From the NCBI GenBank assembly GCA_900554375.1, contig USHK01000027.1, positions 1 to 10,433 on the forward strand: a DNA stretch of 10,433 nucleotides. Reading direction: 5' to 3'. The translations under genes and the position numbers were made by a program. The stretch is from an uncultured Sutterella sp. (lineage in GTDB: Bacteria; Pseudomonadota; Gammaproteobacteria; Burkholderiales; Burkholderiaceae_F). This document shows, in pieces, positions 7,481-10,433 of the stretch (position 1 is its first letter; every line of letters begins with the position of its first letter). The notes under the pieces were generated by a model. The model was not told where the DNA came from and did no database searches. It was given only the letters and a program-made list of their open reading frames with translations.

Positions 7481-7510
7481 GACTGCTTTGGAGGACTTCG
7501 AGAAGCAGTC
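7481..7510. repeat. Hairpin GACTGCTT / AAGCAGTC after the flavodoxin/ferredoxin gene
   Basis: Perfect 8-nt arms at 7481-7488 and 7503-7510 enclose a 14-nt loop, starting 15 nt after the stop codon. No T-tract follows directly. It precedes the stronger terminator hairpin at 7525-7554 and may protect the mRNA 3' end or be an auxiliary part of the termination region. Confidence 0.5.
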
Positions 7511-7517
7511 GATAGAG

Positions 7518-7564
7518 AAAAACAAACCCGGCGTTTCGAGAAGAAAGCCGGGTTGGGTGTTTTT
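7518..7564. terminator. Bidirectional Rho-independent terminator between the flavodoxin/ferredoxin gene and metI
   Basis: An 8-bp perfect stem AACCCGGC (7525-7532) / GCCGGGTT (7547-7554) encloses a 14-nt loop. The plus strand then has GGGTGTTTTT to 7564. On the minus strand the complement of 7518-7524 gives a TGTTTTT tail. It ends both convergent transcription units, the metI stop codon being at 7573. Confidence 0.85.
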
Positions 7565-7572
7565 GGTGCCGC

Positions 7573-8226
7573 TTAACGGTGAGAAACCCTTCTGACCATC
7601 CAGTCGCCGAAGCTCTGCAGGCTTTGAACAAAGACGATCAAGATGATGACTACGGCAGCCATAACTTCAGGCATGAAACGCTGATATCCGTAGCGAATAC
7701 CCATGTCACCTAAACCGCCTCCGCCAACAGCGCCGGCCATTGCGGAGCTGCCGACCAAAGCGACAAAGGCAATGGTGAGACCGGCCAGAATACCGGGCAT
7801 AGCTTCCGGAAGAAGCACTTTGCAAATAATCTGAGTGTTTGTAGCACCCATGGATTGAGCGGCTTCGATCAGACCTTTATCAACTTCGCGAAGGCTTGTT
7901 TCAACCAAACGAGCGATGAGCGGGGCAGCGGCGATGGTCAGTGGAACGATAGCAGCAACGGTTCCGATGGAAGAGCCTACGATTAAACGCGTAAACGGGA
8001 TGATAGCGACCAACAGAATGATGAACGGTGTTGAACGAACGGCGTTTACAACGGTTCCGATAATACGGTTGACATATGGTTTGGGCATGATGCCTTTCGG
8101 GGACGTGACGAACAGGAATACGCCCAAAGGAATGCCGATCGCAGCACCGAGGCCGCCGCTCACGCCGACCATAAGAATGGTTTCGAGGAAAGATTCCCAA
8201 AGAAGATTGATGATATTAGATGACAT
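7573..8226 (-). CDS. metI: Methionine ABC transporter permease MetI
   Basis: MetI is the inner-membrane channel subunit of the MetNI importer, which moves D- and L-methionine, with ATP hydrolysis by MetN and substrate delivery by MetQ. The product is 217 residues, the same length as E. coli MetI, with about five transmembrane segments. The cytoplasmic EAA coupling loop EAAQSMGATNTQIICKVLLP is at 121-140, and GSSAMAGAVGGGGLGDMGIRYGYQRF follows near the end. Its ATG overlaps the metN stop by 11 nt and is preceded by a strong GAGGAG ribosome-binding site inside the end of metN, so the two are translationally linked. The next element is a terminator, so metQ does not follow as it does in E. coli. 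Confidence 0.96.
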   Translation of the reverse strand: MSSNIINLLWESFLETILMVGVSGGLGAAIGIPLGVFLFVTSPKGIMPKPYVNRIIGTVVNAVRSTPFIILLVAIIPFTRLIVGSSIGTVAAIVPLTIAAAPLIARLVETSLREVDKGLIEAAQSMGATNTQIICKVLLPEAMPGILAGLTIAFVALVGSSAMAGAVGGGGLGDMGIRYGYQRFMPEVMAAVVIILIVFVQSLQSFGDWMVRRVSHR

Positions 8227-9274
8227 TTGTGAGCTCCTCGACGCGAACGCCTCTTTCGGCGATGTAGTTCAATGCCTGACGGAAGTTTTCTGTTGTGCCT
8301 TCCATCATGAGCGTGAGTGTTCCGTAGCTTTCGCTTTGGATCTCATCAACCTGTCCTAAGAGAATATTGAAGTCCAGATCGTATTTTGCGCAGGCGCGTG
8401 AAAGGACTGGTTCGGTCGTGGAGCTGCCTACGAAAGTTAAACGAATGAGATGGTTTTTGCGGCCGTTTTCTCCCGGTGTATTCAAAACCTTTTTCACGCG
8501 ATCCACCATACTTGCAGGAATGGTGCGGGCGGCAAGGGCTGTGCCAAGCATTGCCTGGGTGACCTCGTTTTTCGGGTCACGGAAGACTTCGAGAACATCA
8601 CCTTCTTCAACGACGACGCCTTTATTCATCACGACGACTCGGTTGCAAATCTGTTTCACAACATCCATTTCGTGCGTAATCATGACGATTGTCAGACCGA
8701 GTTCACGGTTAATCTTTTTGAGAAGCTGAAGTGTCGCCTGAGTGGTTTCGGGGTCAAGCGCGGAGGTTGCTTCGTCCGAAAGGAGGATCTTCGGGTCGGA
8801 AGAAAGGGCCCGGGCAATACCGACGCGTTGTTTTTGACCGCCGGAAAGTTGGGACGGATACTTGTTGACGTGTTCGCTTAGGCCGACAAGTTCAATCAGC
8901 GGCATTACTTTTTCGCGGATCTTGTCTTTCGGCATCCCTGCGAGTTCCAAAGGAAGCGCGACGTTTCCGTAGACGGTACGGGAGGAGAGCAGATTAAAGT
9001 GCTGGAAGATCATACCGATCGAGCGTCTTTCCTCACGCAGTTCGGATTCCGAAATCTGTGTCAGATCCTTACCGTCGACAATGACGGACCCGGAAGTCGG
9101 GCGGTTGAGAAGATTGATGCAGCGAACCAGCGTGCTTTTACCGGCGCCGCTTCGGCCGATAATGCCGAAGATATCACCGGGCTTGACGTGGACGTTTACA
9201 TCCTTACAGGCAAAGAATTTCCCTTTGCCGTCAGCAGTATCGTATTCCTGCGTTATGTGTTTTAACTCAATCAT
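8216..9274 (-). CDS. metN: Methionine ABC transporter ATP-binding protein MetN
   Basis: MetN is the ATPase of the methionine importer, acting on the cytoplasmic face of MetI. The 352-residue product is full length. It has Walker A GRSGAGKST (40-48), the Q-loop glutamine at 90, signature LSGGQKQR (142-149), Walker B ILLSDE (162-167) and the switch histidine at 200. After the nucleotide-binding domain comes the C-terminal NIL (ACT-like) domain, about residues 275-350. In E. coli MetN this domain binds methionine and inhibits transport when the internal pool is full. The start at 9274 has only a distant GGGA as possible ribosome-binding site. Upstream lies a structured leader with two hairpins and a plausible promoter. 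The gene leads the metNI operon. Confidence 0.97.
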   Translation of the reverse strand: MIELKHITQEYDTADGKGKFFACKDVNVHVKPGDIFGIIGRSGAGKSTLVRCINLLNRPTSGSVIVDGKDLTQISESELREERRSIGMIFQHFNLLSSRTVYGNVALPLELAGMPKDKIREKVMPLIELVGLSEHVNKYPSQLSGGQKQRVGIARALSSDPKILLSDEATSALDPETTQATLQLLKKINRELGLTIVMITHEMDVVKQICNRVVVMNKGVVVEEGDVLEVFRDPKNEVTQAMLGTALAARTIPASMVDRVKKVLNTPGENGRKNHLIRLTFVGSSTTEPVLSRACAKYDLDFNILLGQVDEIQSESYGTLTLMMEGTTENFRQALNYIAERGVRVEELTNVI

Positions 9275-9292
9275 TTAATTTATATCCCAGAG

Positions 9293-9332
9293 CGAGGTTT
9301 TGACACCTCGAGGTCCCGCACTCTTGCGGGAC
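9293..9332 (-). promoter_or_regulatory. Two adjacent perfect hairpins in the metN leader
   Basis: GTCCCGCA (9313-9320) pairs over 8 bp with TGCGGGAC (9325-9332) around a four-base loop. Next to it CGAGGT (9293-9298) pairs with ACCTCG (9305-9310) around six bases. A second CGAGGT copy (9309-9314) overlaps both, so the ACCTCG arm can pair with either copy. There is no T-tract, so these are not plain terminators. They sit 19-58 nt upstream of metN and could form an operator or an RNA control element. I do not recognise a known SAM riboswitch class. Confidence 0.55.
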
Positions 9333-9334
9333 AA

Positions 9335-9362
9335 ATCATTTCTACGCGGACTTTGCAGTCAA
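9335..9362 (-). promoter_or_regulatory. Predicted metNI promoter
   Basis: On the minus strand TTGACT (complement of 9357-9362) and AATGAT (complement of 9335-9340) are 16 nt apart, matching the consensus boxes at five and four of six positions. Transcription would start near 9328, inside the first hairpin of the leader. That would make the hairpin a DNA-level operator rather than a complete RNA stem. Confidence 0.4.
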
Positions 9363-9482
9363 TGGGCAAAAAGTAATGTCCACGGAAAATTATCCTCGAT
9401 TCTTTTTAAGGAATTCTGATTTTCGGGAAATTTTTTCTATGGTCTGGTCAAAAAGGAAAGATATCGATTGTCGAATTCATTT

Positions 9483-9513
9483 TTGAGAACGACGGATACT
9501 GCTGCAAAATAAT
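9483..9513 (+). promoter_or_regulatory. Possible rightward promoter in the metN upstream region
   Basis: TTGAGA (9483-9488, five of six) and AATAAT (9508-9513, five of six) are separated by 19 nt, slightly longer than ideal. Transcription would begin near 9520 and run into the terminator-like hairpin at 9579-9628. No coding gene lies between. Confidence 0.3.
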
Positions 9514-9519
9514 GCTCGT

Positions 9520-9638
9520 GTAGCAATGGCCACTATTAACTTGCATCAAAAAACAAGAAAATTATGCGTTTATAAATGAGAGCCGATGAATCCTCGATCG
9601 GAATTCGAAGAAGGACCCCATCGGTTCTGTTTTGTTTT
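9520..9638 (+). ncRNA. Candidate small RNA (unrecognised)
   Basis: The 415-nt gap between metN and the oxidoreductase remnant has no open frame I would believe. It does carry a rightward promoter-like pair (9483-9513) and, about 60 nt after its predicted start point, a hairpin followed by T-rich sequence. Together these would give an RNA of about 110-120 nt. I see no similarity to a known small RNA. The call is inference from the spacing of two weak signals, and the hairpin could instead belong to the old minus-strand gene. Confidence 0.22.
9579..9638 (+). terminator. Terminator-like hairpin with T-rich tail
   Basis: AGAGCCGATG (9579-9588) pairs over 10 bp (one G-T) with CATCGGTTCT (9619-9628), with shorter internal stems within the 30-nt loop. 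GTTTTGTTTTCTC follows on the plus strand. On the minus strand the tail is weaker (CATTTATAAA). The long loop makes it atypical for an intrinsic terminator. Confidence 0.4.
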
Positions 9639-9689
9639 CTCTAGAACCAGTTCCGGCACCGGCTCTGGATTTAAAGTAAGTTGAGTTGG

Positions 9690-9842
9690 TTATTTGGAAA
9701 GAATGTGTTCGGCGGCACGGCGTCCGCTCCAAACACCGTGAGGTGTACCGGAGTCATATGTGAGCTCGCCGACAGCATAAAGATTCGGAATCACTTTGCC
9801 GTCAGTTTTAACGCATTGCATGAAATGTCTGCTGTCGAAAAT
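9690..9842 (-). pseudogene. C-terminal remnant of an FAD-dependent oxidoreductase gene
   Basis: Reading the minus strand back from the TAA at 9690-9692 gives about 46 codons that look like the C-terminal end of an FAD-dependent oxidoreductase. They include DGKVIPNLYAVGE, the usual segment in which the flavin is capped by the Gly-Glu pair, then LTYDSGTPHGVWSGRRAAEH and a final ILSK. Upstream the frame stays open to about 9953 but loses protein-like character (many Phe, Arg and Ser). It contains no plausible start or N-terminal dinucleotide-binding domain, and it runs straight into the tRNA-Lys terminator. A full member of such families is several hundred residues long. I infer a 3' fragment left by deletion or rearrangement. 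The exact family is uncertain. Confidence 0.6.
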
Positions 9843-9924
9843 GATTCGAACGAAACTTCTAGATCCGGACTTGAAGACGAAGAATTTTTTCGAGCGGACC
9901 TGCCTAATGAAGCGGAAGCTTGAA

Positions 9925-9962
9925 TGAAAAGAAAATGCCCGGGAGTCTTTTGACTACCGGGC
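9925..9962 (-). terminator. Rho-independent terminator of the tRNA-Lys operon
   Basis: Arms at 9937-9947 and 9952-9962 pair over 10 of 11 positions (GCCCGG and AGTC segments with one mismatch) around a TTTT/AAAA loop. On the minus strand the tail is ATTTTCTTTTC. It begins six nucleotides beyond the encoded CCA of tRNA-Lys(CUU), the expected place for the end of the tRNA transcript. Confidence 0.85.
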
Positions 9963-9968
9963 GGAATT

Positions 9969-10044
9969 TGGTGGGGGCACAGGGATTCGAACTCTGGACC
10001 TACGGATTAAGAGTCCGCTGCTCTACCAGCTGAGCTATACCCCC
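9969..10044 (-). tRNA. tRNA-Lys, anticodon CUU
   Basis: The complement folds into a 76-nt cloverleaf with encoded CCA. The acceptor is GGGGGTA with TGCCCCC (one wobble), the D arm GCTC...GAGC, the anticodon stem GCGGA/TCCGT with loop CTCTTAA, and the variable loop AGGTC. The T arm is CAGAG-TTCGAAT-CCCTG. The T stem has an A52-C62 mismatch where a G-C pair would be normal. G46 is present, so TrmB could methylate it. C34 means it is not a target of MnmC. It reads AAG. Confidence 0.96.
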
Positions 10045-10049
10045 ATAAT

Positions 10050-10125
10050 TGGTGGGCTGTGCAGGACTCGAACCTGCGACCAATGGATTAAAAGTCCACT
10101 GCTCTACCAACTGAGCTAACAACCC
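10050..10125 (-). tRNA. tRNA-Lys, anticodon UUU
   Basis: The complement gives a 76-nt cloverleaf with encoded CCA. The acceptor is GGGTTGT with ACAGCCC (one G-T), the anticodon stem GTGGA/TCCAT with loop CTTTTAA, the variable loop TGGTC with G46, and the T arm GCAGG-TTCGAGT-CCTGC. It reads AAA and AAG. U34 of this tRNA is a classical site of the mnm5s2U modification finished by MnmC. It is the first gene of the leftward operon, only 5 nt before tRNA-Lys(CUU), so both are processed from one transcript. Confidence 0.98.
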
Positions 10126-10179
10126 TTTGTATCGATCTCTGTTTCGCTCCGAAGCGCGTCTCATCAATCGAGAAGTCGA

Positions 10180-10208
10180 ATACTACACAGGTTTTTTCGG
10201 TTCGTCAA
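10180..10208 (-). promoter_or_regulatory. Promoter of the tRNA-Lys operon
   Basis: On the minus strand TTGACG (complement of 10203-10208, five of six) and TAGTAT (complement of 10180-10185, four of six) are exactly 17 nt apart. Transcription would start near 10173, leaving about 48 nt of leader before the first mature tRNA. Confidence 0.7.
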
Positions 10209-10306
10209 ACCAAAGAGAGAAACACCGAATTAATAAGACATAAATTGACGCATAGGCCTCTAGCATGAGGGCAAAAGAAAAATAAGTGAAGAGATTTAAT
10301 TCGCCC

Positions 10307-10359
10307 TTGTTAAATTAAATTTTTTCGCTAGTATTAGACAACTTAGGTCAGTTTTGTCT
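10307..10359 (+). promoter_or_regulatory. Possible rightward promoter with overlapping palindrome at the contig end
   Basis: TTGTTA (10307-10312) and TAGTAT (10329-10334) are 16 nt apart, giving a start near 10341. A perfect inverted repeat, AGACAA (10336-10341) and TTGTCT (10354-10359), overlaps that start as an operator might. The rest of 10209-10385 is AT-rich intergenic sequence with no coding frame. Any gene served by this promoter lies beyond the adapter junction. Confidence 0.35.
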
Positions 10360-10385
10360 GACTGGAAAATGATTAGGAAATAAAG

Positions 10386-10433
10386 CTGTCTCTTATACAC
10401 ATCTGACGCTGCCGACGACTCCTTACGTGTAGA
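10386..10433 (-). other. Illumina Nextera adapter (transposase end, i5 index, P5 start); not genomic
   Basis: CTGTCTCTTATACACATCT (10386-10404) is the Tn5 mosaic end. It is followed by the read-1 primer segment GACGCTGCCGACGA (10405-10418), then CTCCTTAC (10419-10426), which matches the complement of a Nextera XT i5 index as I remember it, and GTGTAGA, the start of the P5 complement. With the left end it frames the contig like a library molecule. Confidence 0.98.

Noticed and set aside
8367..9278. Several plus-strand open frames of 65-143 residues across metN
   Set aside because: All are antisense to the full-length, motif-complete metN gene.
9275..9362. Known SAM riboswitch upstream of metN
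   Set aside because: The leader is too short and lacks the conserved core sequences of the SAM-I or SAM-II classes as far as I can tell by eye.
9681..9923. Plus-strand 80-residue open frame over the oxidoreductase remnant
   Set aside because: The opposite strand has a recognisable flavoprotein C-terminus. This frame starts at TTG, has no ribosome-binding site and no recognisable features.
50..10385. CRISPR array, prophage, insertion sequence, toxin-antitoxin or defence system
   Set aside because: No spaced direct repeats, integrase or transposase, phage proteins, or nuclease/toxin pairs were seen. The genes are ordinary housekeeping and transport genes.

Overview
The window is an assembled contig of chromosomal DNA from a Gram-negative proteobacterium. 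Both ends are Illumina Nextera library adapter: bases 1-49 and 10386-10433 are adapter, index and flow-cell sequence, so only about 50-10385 is biological. The best guess for the source is a Betaproteobacterium of order Burkholderiales, possibly a gut Sutterellaceae such as Sutterella or Parasutterella. That guess rests on EttA, MnmC and TrmB of proteobacterial type, tRNAs with encoded CCA, roughly balanced base composition, and a flavodoxin/ferredoxin fusion typical of anaerobes. It was made by eye and not confirmed by a search.

Left half, rightward: a 5'-truncated ettA (ribosome-associated ABC-F ATPase), then mnmC (tRNA wobble-uridine modification) 8 nt downstream, then rarD (EamA-family permease) with its own promoter, then a small membrane-anchored protein of unknown function directly followed by uppP (undecaprenyl-diphosphate phosphatase). 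A strong bidirectional hairpin separates uppP from the convergent trmB (tRNA m7G46 methyltransferase). Upstream of trmB on the same strand lies tRNA-Gly(CCC).

Right half: a flavodoxin-like/2x[4Fe-4S] protein (EFR1 type) runs rightward and meets the leftward metN-metI D-methionine/methionine importer genes at another bidirectional terminator. No metQ (the substrate-binding protein) is present here. The metN leader carries two compact perfect hairpins. The 415-nt stretch upstream of metN holds a terminator-like structure that may end a small RNA. It is followed by the isolated 3' end of an FAD-dependent oxidoreductase gene (a remnant), then a leftward tRNA-Lys(CUU)/tRNA-Lys(UUU) pair with a clear promoter and terminator. 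The last 180 nt are an intergenic stretch with a possible rightward promoter, cut off by adapter.

Several genes share a translation theme: EttA acts on the ribosome, MnmC modifies U34 of tRNAs such as tRNA-Lys(UUU), and TrmB methylates G46, which both tRNA-Lys genes possess. I see no CRISPR array, phage, insertion sequence or defence system, and no convincing undescribed system. The most useful observations are the adapter artefacts that create a false N-terminus, the oxidoreductase remnant, the metN leader, the candidate small RNA, and the orphan metNI pair.
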